31,001 bases of DNA from NCBI GenBank assembly GCA_036557885.1, contig DATBGS010000114.1, positions 1-31,001 on the forward strand. The letters run 5' to 3'. Positions 1 to 8,519 of this stretch are shown in pieces. The position numbers and the translations under genes were made by a program. The notes below the pieces were generated by a model that saw only the letters and a program-made list of their open reading frames with translations, was not told the DNA's origin and made no database searches. Positions within the stretch are counted from its first letter, which is position 1, and each line of letters begins with the position of its first letter. The stretch is from DATBGS01 sp036557885 (GTDB lineage Bacteria > Chloroflexota > Ktedonobacteria > Ktedonobacterales > DATBGS01).

Positions 1-606
1 CAAAAACGTCTCAGCGCTACCTCCAGCAGCAAGCATTTCCTGGGTCTTTCCATCCAGCTGCGCAACCAGCGCGCCTGCTCGAACAACTCGTCGCACCTGC
101 TCTGCTCTGGCATTGAGTAAGCGCTGGTATTCCTGGGCAGCCCCCCAGGTCAGCACCGTAAACAGCAAAAACATCCCTGCCCCAGCCGCAAAATACATCG
201 GATAGAGCGAAGGCTCCTGAAGAAGCGGGCTGTTAGTAAACGCCTCTGTGACTCCTGGAAGCTGACCACTCAAGAGATTTTCCAGATATTCAACCGCCAC
301 CGCCCCGATGACCACCAGCCCCAGCGCCAGCCAGAGTACGCGAGTAACAGGCCAAAGCACGCGCAAGGGCACCCAAAAACCGCCAAAAAGGACATGGACT
401 ATCCGATCAAACCCAGTGGGCGGAAGCGGTGGAGGCAGATCCGCCACCCCTATCGTCTGAATACCCTGGGGCTTCGGCTTCTCAGCAGGGGCCACTTCCC
501 GCGATCTTGGCGCGCCTTGCACGTCTGACATGGAAGTTGAAGACATCGTTGGCCTCGATGGAGTCTGGCCCCAGGAGGGATTTTGCTGTGGCTGCATTCT
601 CTCCAT
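1..606 (-). CDS. Membrane protein with disordered N-terminus, partial (3' part outside window)
   Basis: Open without a stop for 202 codons from ATG at 606 to the window edge. The start has an AAAGGA Shine-Dalgarno 7 nt upstream. Residues 1-65 are rich in Pro, Ser and Gln and look disordered (a PPPLPP run at about 58-63). Two hydrophobic segments follow at about 84-105 and 137-157, then a charged, probably helical stretch (about 158-195) that would continue past the edge. I do not recognise the family; a soluble domain may follow outside the window. It is divergent from the moaB-like gene, with a shared 293-bp spacer that carries a perfect inverted repeat. That it is coding is well supported by frame and RBS; the function is unknown. 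Confidence 0.7.
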   Translation of the reverse strand, partial: MERMQPQQNPSWGQTPSRPTMSSTSMSDVQGAPRSREVAPAEKPKPQGIQTIGVADLPPPLPPTGFDRIVHVLFGGFWVPLRVLWPVTRVLWLALGLVVIGAVAVEYLENLLSGQLPGVTEAFTNSPLLQEPSLYPMYFAAGAGMFLLFTVLTWGAAQEYQRLLNARAEQVRRVVRAGALVAQLDGKTQEMLAAGGSAETFL

Positions 607-810
607 AGACAGTCCTTTCTGGGAGCCTTCACCAAAAGGGAACATCAAGCCCCAGACTCAAGGGCAAACCAATTACAGGGGCTTCTCAAATCTCCGCCTA
701 TTATGTAGCATGCGCCAGGACAAATCAAGTAACCAGGACTGCTGGATAGTCGGTAAGGTGCTTGCTCAACCAGCCAACCACGCCTGTTCAGCCTCATGTC
801 CCCAGGCACA

Positions 811-841
811 GTTGGAGAATTGTTGTTGCAAGTTCTCCAAC
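811..841. repeat. Perfect 9-bp inverted repeat in a divergent promoter region
   Basis: GTTGGAGAA at 811-819 is matched by TTCTCCAAC at 833-841 with a 13-nt spacer. The arm centres are 22 bp apart, about two helical turns. It lies between the divergent starts at 606 (minus) and 900 (plus) and has no T-run after it, so a protein-binding operator is more likely than a terminator. This is inference from position and symmetry only. Confidence 0.5.
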
Positions 842-899
842 ATTCTATAGTATCTTCAGTATCTTCCATGAAATCTCGCTCATGTGAAAAGAGGCAACC

Positions 900-1415
900 A
901 TGTTCAGCGTTGGCATCCTGACCATCAGCACAAAAGGGGCGCGCGGTGAGCGCGAAGATACCAGCGGCGCTGCTATTCGTGAGATCATCTGTGCTCCAGC
1001 CATTGGAGGCCAGATAGCCGCCTACGAAGTCGTCCCCGATGATCGACCAACCATCGAAGCGCGTCTGCGGCAATGGGCCGATGAGCGTAAACTGCATCTC
1101 ATCCTCACCACCGGTGGCACCGGCTTAGGCCCCTACGATATGACGCCAGAAGCCACTCTGGCAGTGCTTGAGCGCCAGGCGCCAGGGATTGCCGAGGCCA
1201 TGCGGCTGGAAAGCCTGAAACATACTCCTTTCGGGATGCTTTCGCGCGCCGTTGCTGGAACACGCGGAACCACGCTGATTATCAATCTCCCTGGCAGTCC
1301 GAAAGGCGTCCGCGAATGCCTGGGCGCCATCCTGCCAGCACTCCCGCATGCTATCGGCCTTCTGACCAGCGAAATTACTGAGCACCTCCAAAAGCCGGAG
1401 GAGCACAAAACCTGA
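900..1415 (+). CDS. moaB: MoaB/MogA-family molybdopterin biosynthesis protein
   Basis: 171 residues, the usual size for a stand-alone MoaB/MogA protein. The family adenylylates molybdopterin before molybdenum insertion, in the cytoplasm. The diagnostic loop TTGGTGLGPYDMTPEAT is present at about residues 71-87, followed by GIAEAMR and a TTLIINLPGSPKG segment, both typical of the family. The start at 900 has GAGG 5 nt upstream. No other molybdenum cofactor gene is in the window, so MoaB versus MogA cannot be decided from context. It converges with the glycosyltransferase gene, with only 16 bp between the two stops. Confidence 0.9.
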   Translation: MFSVGILTISTKGARGEREDTSGAAIREIICAPAIGGQIAAYEVVPDDRPTIEARLRQWADERKLHLILTTGGTGLGPYDMTPEATLAVLERQAPGIAEAMRLESLKHTPFGMLSRAVAGTRGTTLIINLPGSPKGVRECLGAILPALPHAIGLLTSEITEHLQKPEEHKT

Positions 1416-1431
1416 AGCACACTGCTCTGTA

Positions 1432-3852
1432 TCACCAGAGGGACTGGCACAGAAAAGCAGAAAAAATGTAAGGGGCGTTCGCTGCGCCAGGTCTGGTGTC
1501 CTCTCTGCCCCAGACCACGCACGCAAACTGCCCCGGTGCGCTTTCGGCTAGCAAGAGTCGTGCCGAGGCATCGCCGAGGCATCTATGTATGGGGATGAAT
1601 ATCTGGGGTGAAGTCGGCAAAACGAGCGGGCATGAAAGCTGGAATGGCTGACCTGAAAGGCAGGACAACGGCAAAGGTTGCGAAATCCTTCTAGTTATCG
1701 CACCTGATACCAGGCGAAGCGGACCAATCACAGGTTCAACGCGCTGTGCTGCAACCGTGCGCACAGAAAGAGCCGCCAGCACTACGCTGTCTGGCAGCGC
1801 GGCGCCTGAACCAGGGAGGCTAAACCATGTGAGCAGCGTTTCGCCAACTTGAAGATGCCCCGGCGTGCATAGTGCTGTGGAGGCAGCGCCTGAAGCGTCG
1901 CTAGTGCCTGTCATGGGCTGAACGCTAAAGAGCAGGCTAAGCGGCTCCGCTCCCGTTCCGGTTGGCTCCTGGTATGTCTGGAGCACGCGCCACCGCAGCA
2001 CCACCAGGCGCTGCGGGCCTGGCAGAGCAACCATCCCTTCCAACGCCAGATGCTGATCTGCAACCACTGGCTGGCTCAGTGTCTGCTCCCCGGCAAGATG
2101 CAGGGTGGAACCATCCACGCGATAGAGATGATCAGGGGGCAGATCACGCACCGGCAAAGTCCTCAGCAATGTTGCTGCTGGCAGCGCAGCAAGCACCTTA
2201 TCAACCGCGCTTTCTTTTTGATCGAACGCAGTTACCACCACCGTTGGCAGCGCCGCTGCTGCTGGCAGTGCCAGGCACGATTCGGCGCTTTGCACCTCAA
2301 CTGCGCCTGGTTCATGCTCGGCCAGATACGCAAACGCGCTCTGTAAAAAGAGAGAACTGGCAACAATCGTGTGCTGAGCGCCGATTGCGTATGCCTCGTG
2401 TTGCCCGGCGCTCAGGCTGGCCTCCTCGGTATCCAGCCCGCGATAAGCCACCATCAGATGGCTGCTAGCCAACGCTTGAAGCCCCAGCAGCACAACAAGG
2501 CTACATACAAGAGCGCCTCGCCAGAGTATCCCTGGCAGCGCGCCCTGGAGTGAAAGAGCGATACTCGCCGGTGGCCTTCGCGCCAGGCGAACGCTTGCTG
2601 TGCTTATTGCCTCTAATAATTTTCCGCGCCGAACAACCCAGGCAAAACATACCCCCAGGGTAATGTAGGGAGCGGGAAAGAAAAGCACCATATAACACTG
2701 GCAATACCCCTGCGTGCGATGAATAAGCAAAAGCAGGGGCGCGGCCTGCCAGATGAACAAAAGAAGCGCGCCTCGCCATTCGGCAGCCTCGCGCACTTGC
2801 CAAAGCGCAACCGCTCCATCGCGCCGCATTGCTTGCAATGCTCGCAGCAGCGGCGCCCCTACCCACCAGCCCAGCCACCCCAACGCCAGCACATACGCGC
2901 CATTCATCAGCCAGCCCAGCCAGGCTGCACTTACCCCAAAAGGAAGCATGCCCTGAAAGCGCAGCACTGCTAATAATTGATCCAGACCCAGCAGATCATA
3001 GGTTGAGGAGGTAGCAAAAAAATGACGCAGCAGAACCCGCGTATCGGCCCAATTACTTACCAGTTCCCAGAGCAGCGTGGGCACATACAACAGCCCAATA
3101 CAAAGCAAGCCAATAACCAGACTCTTCCAGGGAATCCGGGGCCAGAGCAGCGCTAGACCCACCAGCGTGGTTGGAAGAAGATAGGCCATGATGGGATGAA
3201 GCTGGCTCAGCAGCCCCAGGACAATCAGATGCGGAACCAGCCAGCGCTTGCGTTTCTGGACAACCCCGGCATAAAGCGTCAGCAAATACACCAACAGAAA
3301 CGGAGCCACCGCCGTCTGCTGCCAGAAATAGCTGGAATAGAACACCGCCCAGGCCGAAGTCGCATACAGGGCCAGCGTTGCTCCCGCTGCCAGCCGCCCA
3401 AATGCCCGATCCACCACCACATAGGTCATGAGTAGTGCGACAAGATTTGCCAGCGCAATCATCCAGGCAGCACCCAGCGGGCTACCAGCAGCAGCAAACG
3501 GCAAATACAGATAGATTGAGAACGGAGCATTCAGCGTCCCAATGGATGAACGAATACCCGTGACTGGCAATCCGCCGTCTTTCAAGGCAGCCTGGCCGAG
3601 TTGGAGCAGCGCCACTTGATCATCCAAAAATAAGGTGTGATGCAAATCAGCCAGGCGCAGCCAGGCGCCCACTACCAGACCCAGCCAAAGCTCCCACCGC
3701 TTGTACCATTGGTACGCCAAGGCAGATCTGAAGACGCCCGCGCCCCATGCTCGCCAACGTGGTGCCACTGAAACCGGGATGGCTTCCTGGTGATTGCGCA
3801 GCGGGTCACGCGCAATCGTGTGTGGTACTGCGTCTCCAGAACCTGCTCGCAT
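1432..3852 (-). CDS. GT39/PMT-like polytopic membrane glycosyltransferase
   Basis: About 806 residues. The first 460 or so contain around ten hydrophobic helices. The first extracytoplasmic loop begins LFLDDQVALL, the acidic pair expected of the GT-C/GT39 (ArnT/PMT) clan, which transfers sugars from polyprenyl-phosphate donors outside the membrane. The C-terminal third is a soluble, beta-rich region. I chose ATG 3852 over the longer frame (to 3969) because AAAGG sits 6 nt upstream and the extra 39 residues are Cys/His-rich and unlike an N-terminus. The last ~95 residues look non-native: a +2 frame from about 1692 to a stop at 1583 reads more like protein, so a frameshift near the 3' end is possible. 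Acceptor and sugar are unknown. Confidence 0.75.
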   Translation of the reverse strand: MRAGSGDAVPHTIARDPLRNHQEAIPVSVAPRWRAWGAGVFRSALAYQWYKRWELWLGLVVGAWLRLADLHHTLFLDDQVALLQLGQAALKDGGLPVTGIRSSIGTLNAPFSIYLYLPFAAAGSPLGAAWMIALANLVALLMTYVVVDRAFGRLAAGATLALYATSAWAVFYSSYFWQQTAVAPFLLVYLLTLYAGVVQKRKRWLVPHLIVLGLLSQLHPIMAYLLPTTLVGLALLWPRIPWKSLVIGLLCIGLLYVPTLLWELVSNWADTRVLLRHFFATSSTYDLLGLDQLLAVLRFQGMLPFGVSAAWLGWLMNGAYVLALGWLGWWVGAPLLRALQAMRRDGAVALWQVREAAEWRGALLLFIWQAAPLLLLIHRTQGYCQCYMVLFFPAPYITLGVCFAWVVRRGKLLEAISTASVRLARRPPASIALSLQGALPGILWRGALVCSLVVLLGLQALASSHLMVAYRGLDTEEASLSAGQHEAYAIGAQHTIVASSLFLQSAFAYLAEHEPGAVEVQSAESCLALPAAAALPTVVVTAFDQKESAVDKVLAALPAATLLRTLPVRDLPPDHLYRVDGSTLHLAGEQTLSQPVVADQHLALEGMVALPGPQRLVVLRWRVLQTYQEPTGTGAEPLSLLFSVQPMTGTSDASGAASTALCTPGHLQVGETLLTWFSLPGSGAALPDSVVLAALSVRTVAAQRVEPVIGPLRLVSGAITRRISQPLPLSCLSGQPFQLSCPLVLPTSPQIFIPIHRCLGDASARLLLAESAPGQFACVVWGREDTRPGAANAPYIFSAFLCQSLW

Positions 3853-3995
3853 CGTCTGCCTTTCACGAGAACCTGAAGCATTACCTATGCCGCTCTCAAG
3901 GACGTGCTGGCAGAGTGGAATGTAACAACATGGCTGGGAATGCCTGCGTGCAAAAACATGGCAACACACTGCACAGCCACACGCTGCACATAGGA

Positions 3996-4036
3996 GCGAG
4001 GCCGGAAAGCCTATTCATTAAGCCTTCCAGCCTCGC
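3996..4036 (-). terminator. Terminator-like hairpin after the small gene
   Basis: A 16-position stem (3996-4011 with 4021-4036) around a 9-nt loop, about 44 nt past the stop of the minus-strand small gene. As plus-strand RNA it has three mismatches; as minus-strand RNA all three become G-U wobbles. This favours function on the minus strand. The tract after the stem is not T-rich, so it may be a weak terminator or an RNA-end stabiliser. Confidence 0.5.
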
Positions 4037-4079
4037 TGTTGTGAGGAGGGAACAGGGCGAAAAAGTTCTGCGTGGCCTC

Positions 4080-4280
4080 TTATGCCTCAATCTTACCCTG
4101 TTGATAGAGCCAGCGGACAAACTCCAACCGACGCTGCTCAGGCGGGTTATCAACGTATGTTCCGCGGGAATAATGATCGCGGCAAGACATCAAAAAAGTA
4201 ATCTGGTCCTGGTCAAATCCCTGCTCGCGGAGTTGTTGTATCTCTTCATCAGAACTGATGGTTGATTTCGCTGGAAGCAT
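4080..4280 (-). CDS. Small acidic/polar protein of unknown function
   Basis: 66 residues from ATG 4280, or 68 from ATG 4286. GAGG lies 9 nt before the inner ATG and only about 3 nt before the outer one, so the inner start is preferred. The sequence is hydrophilic, with a helical N-terminal part (EEIQQLREQGFDQDQITFL) and a C-terminal EQRRLEFVRWLYQQGKIEA helix. There is no signal peptide or membrane segment. I do not recognise it. It has a terminator-like hairpin downstream and lies alone between the glycosyltransferase and the histidine kinase. Confidence 0.6.
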   Translation of the reverse strand: MLPAKSTISSDEEIQQLREQGFDQDQITFLMSCRDHYSRGTYVDNPPEQRRLEFVRWLYQQGKIEA

Positions 4281-4286
4281 TGTCAT

Positions 4287-4606
4287 ATACCTCGCTTTTG
4301 GGTACTAGAACCCGATAATGGCTGCTCCTGTCATAGCAGGGGCGACTTTTTACTTCCTACTAATAAGTACGAATCCGCTGGCTTTGGGTTACATTTCCTT
4401 CACATTTCTATTCTGATAATACCCGCCTACAACGGAAAACGCTGTAAGGCATCTCACTTTCCCGGAGTGACCCTCACAATGTTCTCCGTCCCTGGTACAC
4501 CAGGTCAAAATAGCAAGAGCCAGGCAGCAGCTACTTCTCTCGTTCGAAATCGGAAGTAGCTGCTGCCTGGCTCTTAACGTATCACCTGGAGCATCGCGGA
4601 AAAGTA
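4287..4606. other. Intergenic region upstream of the small gene
   Basis: 320 bp without a credible gene. It holds the histidine-kinase terminator at 4515-4575 and the leader of the small minus-strand gene. I saw no convincing -35/-10 pair for that gene. Confidence 0.5.
4515..4575 (-). terminator. Strong intrinsic terminator of the histidine kinase gene
   Basis: Perfect 23-bp inverted repeat (4515-4537 with 4553-4575) around a 15-nt loop, beginning 31 nt after the histidine kinase stop. On the minus strand the stem is followed by GCTATTTTG, a short T-run. The unusual stem length and perfection make it the most stable hairpin in the window. Confidence 0.8.
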
Positions 4607-6151
4607 TCAGGAGGCGCGTGAACTCACCGCGCTCCCGCTCCCCTGTTGCTCATCTGGCGGTGTCAATTGACGGGGCAAGGCGAACGCAAACGTGACCCCA
4701 GCCTCTTGCTCATGACGCTCTGCCCAGATGCGCCCTCCGTGCAATTGAAGAATAGCCTGGGCATGATACAGGCTGACCCCAATTCCATCAACGTGCTGCG
4801 CGCCCGGCGAGATTGGCTGATGAAAACGCTCAAAAAGGTGCTCAATCTGTTCAGAAGGTATCCCCTCACCTTGATCGCTCACGGTAACAAGATATTCCTC
4901 GTCACGCGCCAGCAGACTCACCTCCACCACACCGCCTTCTGGCGAATATTTCATGGCATTCTCCAGCAGATTCCCAAGAATCGAGCGCAGTCGCTCCCGA
5001 TCAGCACACAGCATCGTCTTCTCTGCCATATGACACAGTGTGATCTCGTGCTGCTCAGCGGAAAGCTGAACTGATCGAACCGTTTGCTCGATGAGTTCGG
5101 CCAGATCAAAACAGTGAAGCTGCACCCGAAGTTTGCCCCGCTGCAACATAGAAACATCCAGCAGCGTATTTACCAGACGTTCAAGATGTTCTGCCTCACT
5201 CTGAATAATCTCCAAAGAGCGCTGCTCGTACTTGATAGAAGAGATCTGCTTTGCCTGCTCATCGCTGCCCTGGCTGCCAATCTCTGCCAGTTTCCGCTCA
5301 GTCCTCCGCAGCAAATGCTGGGTAAAACCCTTGATCGGCGTCAAGGGCGTGCGCAACTCGTGCGAAACGGTGGAGAGAAATTGATCTTTCCATTGCTCAA
5401 TTTGCTGACGTTCTGTGTGTACCTCTTCCCAAAGACGCTGCTGCGCCTGCATCAGGTGCGCATGCTCTAACGCCGCCGCCGCCGCATCCAATAAAACCGC
5501 CAGTAACTCTGCCTGCTCTGCTGGCGCCTTCTCAGCATGCTCGCCAGCTATCCCAAGCACGCCAGCACACGTTCCATAACGCGCAAGCGGATGGACAAGC
5601 AAGAACTCCAGATGCTCAGCCGAGGCAGGCAACAAATGGCTCTGCCGCTTCTCCAGAACATCAACCACCTGGCTTTGGATGAGAGATGCGCGTTCCACTG
5701 GCGGGAGGCCATGCAGCATGCCCTCATGCTCTAAACGTTTGATAGTTTCTTCTAAAAAGCGCTCGCTTAAAGCATACTGGGCAGCGGCATAGAATTCGTA
5801 CTGTCCCGCTTCTTCACGCAGCAATACAGAGCAAGCGGTAAAGTGATGAATTCGTTTCAAGCTGCTCAAGAGCGCTTGCAGCACCTCTTGAGGCCTGGTC
5901 GCCGCTGCAAACGCCTGAACAGTTTCGCGGATCAAGCGCACCTGTTCAGGCGCCGAAAGCGTCTGTGTATAGCTGGAAGGGGCAAGCAAGGTTGCCTGAT
6001 CACGGGTGGGCTGGGGATGGGTGTTGCGCGCCGGATGAAAAGGTGGCGGTGGCACAGGGGCCAGGGGAGGAAACATCGGCAGCAAAGCAGAGGCTTCTGG
6101 CTCTGATTGAGAGCAATCAAGTGAGTGAGATAGAGCATCGAGATTCTGCAC
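4607..6151 (-). CDS. GAF-domain sensor histidine kinase
   Basis: 514 residues from GTG 6151. Order: a Pro-rich, disordered N-terminus (to about 65), a GAF-like sensor region (about 75-230), a helical linker, a HisKA domain with the H-box STVSHELRTPL (H264), and a HATPase_c domain with an N-box (ILGNLLENAMKYSPEGG), G1 (VSDQGEGIP) and a G2-like GIGVSLYHA. No transmembrane helix is visible, so it should be a soluble sensor. GTG 6151 was chosen over the longer frame to 6202 because AGGAG is correctly spaced and a sigma-54 type promoter lies at 6199-6213, inside the longer version. No response regulator is adjacent. The signal is unknown. Confidence 0.9.
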   Translation of the reverse strand: MQNLDALSHSLDCSQSEPEASALLPMFPPLAPVPPPPFHPARNTHPQPTRDQATLLAPSSYTQTLSAPEQVRLIRETVQAFAAATRPQEVLQALLSSLKRIHHFTACSVLLREEAGQYEFYAAAQYALSERFLEETIKRLEHEGMLHGLPPVERASLIQSQVVDVLEKRQSHLLPASAEHLEFLLVHPLARYGTCAGVLGIAGEHAEKAPAEQAELLAVLLDAAAAALEHAHLMQAQQRLWEEVHTERQQIEQWKDQFLSTVSHELRTPLTPIKGFTQHLLRRTERKLAEIGSQGSDEQAKQISSIKYEQRSLEIIQSEAEHLERLVNTLLDVSMLQRGKLRVQLHCFDLAELIEQTVRSVQLSAEQHEITLCHMAEKTMLCADRERLRSILGNLLENAMKYSPEGGVVEVSLLARDEEYLVTVSDQGEGIPSEQIEHLFERFHQPISPGAQHVDGIGVSLYHAQAILQLHGGRIWAERHEQEAGVTFAFALPRQLTPPDEQQGSGSAVSSRAS

Positions 6152-6198
6152 AAAACGTCTCCTCAAAGCTATTGCGAGTGTTGCCGCTCCGCCTGCTC

Positions 6199-6213
6199 GC
6201 AAACTCTGTGCCA
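6199..6213 (-). promoter_or_regulatory. Sigma-54 (-24/-12) type promoter for the histidine kinase
   Basis: On the minus strand TGGCACAGAGTTTGC reads from 6213 to 6199. It matches TGGCAC-N5-TTGC, with GG and GC separated by exactly 10 nt as sigma-54 promoters require. The predicted transcript starts near 6187, leaving about 36 nt of leader with the SD before GTG 6151. rpoN is encoded in the same window. The cognate activator is not in the window. Confidence 0.55.
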
Positions 6214-6346
6214 GAATCGCCCCCCGTCTCTTTCAATTCCCCTGCCGCTTGATACTGACCCATCTGGCGCTCTTCGTTTCGGTACTTTTTTCCCAATTCC
6301 TCTTGAAGACGACTTGCGAGACTAGACGTTGCAATGAACAAGACCT

Positions 6347-6352
6347 TATAAT
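6347..6352 (+). promoter_or_regulatory. Candidate -10 box for ftsH
   Basis: A perfect TATAAT stands 160 bp before the ftsH start. The hexamer 17 bp upstream (GACGTT) is a poor -35, while TTGCAA is only 12 bp away. The promoter is therefore uncertain apart from its -10 element. Confidence 0.35.
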
Positions 6353-6512
6353 GGGCGCGAGAGAAAACCTCTCACCCACCAAGGGTTCAACTGTCACCAC
6401 GCACTGCGTCCCCTTCTAGCTACAGCGTATTAGCGTCCTATTTCATTGCAAAGCCACTCACCTCTATGCGAGAGTCGGTTGTTGTTGGGAAGAAGAAGGA
6501 TCTCACAAGCGC

Positions 6513-8426
6513 ATGAAGAGATATACCAGATCACCAAAGAACGAACCTATGAAACCGCCAAAATCGCCCAAGACCCACAAACCCTCTGACCCAGACCCCA
6601 GGCGCCCGCTGCGTGTACCGCTGCGCCTTGGCATCCCCATTATCTTGCTCATTGTGCTTGGCATGGGGGCACTTTTCTGGGTAGCTTCCAACAGCGACGA
6701 CAGCGACGCCTATAAACAGGTTCCCATTACCCAGATTTTGACGCTGGCCGATAATCATCAGGTGCTACAGGCCACTATCACTGGGGACCAGCTCCAGGTG
6801 ACGACAAAAGACCATCAAAAGCTGACTGCGACCAAGGAATCGCAGGATTCTGTCACAGACCGCCTGGCAAAAGACGGAGTACAAGTGACGGTTGCCCCAG
6901 CCACTGATAACCTCAGTCGCTGGTCGCAGATTGCCATCAATGTCATCTTGCTGTTGCTGATTCTGGGCTTCATCGTTGTCCTGATTCGCCGCAATGCTGT
7001 TGGCGGCGGGCAGGCGGTACCCTTTGGTCGCAGCAAAGCAAAACGCTTTAGCGAATCGCGCCCTTCGGTGCTCTTTCAGGATGTCGCGGGCGTTCAGGAA
7101 GCCAAACAAGAGCTTGAAGAGATTGTCATGTTCCTGAAGCACCCCGAAAAATTTGTTTCGATAGGCGCGCGCATCCCCAAGGGGGTGCTGCTCGTCGGCC
7201 CTCCAGGGACCGGCAAAACACTCATTAGCCGCGCCGTCGCTGGGGAGGCTGGTGTTGCCTTTTACAGCGTCAGTGGCTCCGAGTTTGTCGAAATGTTTGT
7301 GGGCGTGGGCGCTTCTCGCGTGCGCGATCTGTTTCACACCGCCAAAGAAAACGCGCCCTGCATCATCTTTATTGACGAGATTGATGCCGTTGGGCGACAA
7401 CGCGGCGCTATGCCGACCACCGGCAACGACGAACGCGAACAAACCCTCAATCAGTTGTTGGTCGAGATGGATGGCTTCGACAAGAACACCAATGTGATCA
7501 TCATTGCCGCCACCAACCGGCCTGATGTGCTTGATCCGGCCTTGCTCCGGCCTGGGCGCTTTGACCGTACCATCACCCTGGAAAAGCCCGACATCAACGG
7601 GCGCAAGCAGATTCTGGCTGTCCACGCGCAAGACAAACCACTTGACCCAGAAGTGGACCTGGGGCGCCTGGCCCGTCAAACTGCTGGATTTTCCGGCGCA
7701 GACCTGGCGAACCTGGTAAACGAAGCCGCATTGCTGGCTGCGCGGCATGACCGTTCCTCGATCAATAACACCGATCTGGAAGAGTCTATCCTACGTGTCG
7801 TCGCGGGGCCGGAACGCAAGAGTCGTGTCATCACTGAATCAGAGAAAGCGATCATCGCTTATCATGAAGTCGGGCATGCCATCGTCATGCGCTCGCTGCC
7901 CGGCTCTGACCCGGTGCAGAAGGTTTCGGCCATTGCGCGCGGCATGGCACTGGGTATTACGGTGTCTGCGCCAGCCGAGGACCGCTATTTAATGCGCCGC
8001 TCCGAATTGCTGGCGAAGATGGCCGGGTTGATGGGGGGCCGCGCTGCCGAAGAGATTATTTTTGGCGACATCACAACTGGTGCCTCCAACGACATCGAAC
8101 GGGTCACGGGTCTTGCCCGCAAAATGGTGTGCGAGTTTGGCATGAGTCCCCTGGGCCACATCCAATTCAAATCACCTGAAGAAGGCGGCGTGCTCAGTCA
8201 AGAGACCGCCGCGCGGGTTGATACCGAAATCAGCCTCCTGGTAGATCAGGCGTATCAAACCGCCAAAGACATCCTGCTCCAGCGCAAGGACAAGTTGGTC
8301 GTCATCTCCGATCATCTGATGGAGGTCGAAACGATTGATGGCGAGGAGCTTGACCGCCTGCTCAACGACCAGGAAGAAGACAACACCCTTCAGGGACTTG
8401 CCATCAGAAGCGATGCGGTTGCCTAG
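6513..8426 (+). CDS. ftsH: ATP-dependent zinc metalloprotease FtsH
   Basis: 637 residues, normal length. Membrane-anchored AAA+ protease that degrades misfolded membrane proteins and short-lived regulators. Features: a basic, Pro-rich cytoplasmic N-terminus, TM1 at about 40-58, a short external domain, TM2 at about 140-159, Walker A GPPGTGKT (229-236), pore loop MFVGVG (261-266), Walker B IIFIDEID (284-291), the second region of homology through RPGRF (346-350), the zinc site HEVGH (451-455), and D527 in TGASNDIERVT as third metal ligand. All catalytic residues are present. The ATG at 6513 has only a distant AGGA; ATG 6549 is an alternative start. A hairpin terminator follows. Confidence 0.97.
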   Translation: MKRYTRSPKNEPMKPPKSPKTHKPSDPDPRRPLRVPLRLGIPIILLIVLGMGALFWVASNSDDSDAYKQVPITQILTLADNHQVLQATITGDQLQVTTKDHQKLTATKESQDSVTDRLAKDGVQVTVAPATDNLSRWSQIAINVILLLLILGFIVVLIRRNAVGGGQAVPFGRSKAKRFSESRPSVLFQDVAGVQEAKQELEEIVMFLKHPEKFVSIGARIPKGVLLVGPPGTGKTLISRAVAGEAGVAFYSVSGSEFVEMFVGVGASRVRDLFHTAKENAPCIIFIDEIDAVGRQRGAMPTTGNDEREQTLNQLLVEMDGFDKNTNVIIIAATNRPDVLDPALLRPGRFDRTITLEKPDINGRKQILAVHAQDKPLDPEVDLGRLARQTAGFSGADLANLVNEAALLAARHDRSSINNTDLEESILRVVAGPERKSRVITESEKAIIAYHEVGHAIVMRSLPGSDPVQKVSAIARGMALGITVSAPAEDRYLMRRSELLAKMAGLMGGRAAEEIIFGDITTGASNDIERVTGLARKMVCEFGMSPLGHIQFKSPEEGGVLSQETAARVDTEISLLVDQAYQTAKDILLQRKDKLVVISDHLMEVETIDGEELDRLLNDQEEDNTLQGLAIRSDAVA

Positions 8427-8432
8427 AAATGG

Positions 8433-8478
8433 TGCGATGGGTTGCAGCAGCGCTTGTCTGGACCCATCGCATTTGCTT
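8433..8478 (+). terminator. Hairpin after ftsH
   Basis: Perfect 10-bp inverted repeat, TGCGATGGGT (8433-8442) and ACCCATCGCA (8462-8471), with a 19-nt loop and followed by TTTGCTT. It begins 7 nt after the ftsH stop. It probably reduces read-through into thpR, though the U-tract is short. Confidence 0.55.
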
Positions 8479-8519
8479 CTGGCAAGCACGTTTCTCCTGG
8501 TAGAGACGATGCTGAATCA

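Larger units (their letters stand above)
6152..6512. other. Divergent regulatory region between the histidine kinase and ftsH
   Basis: 361 bp with no credible gene. It contains a sigma-54 type element for the minus-strand kinase gene (6199-6213) and a consensus -10 box for ftsH (6347-6352). I saw nothing else definable. Confidence 0.6.

Noticed and set aside
2050..3014. Several small plus-strand frames within the glycosyltransferase region
   Set aside because: They overlap a long membrane protein gene on the other strand and show low-complexity antisense composition.
6765..7748. 327-residue minus-strand open frame opposite ftsH
   Set aside because: Fully antisense to a certain ftsH; composition follows the complementary codons of the real gene and no family features or SD are seen.
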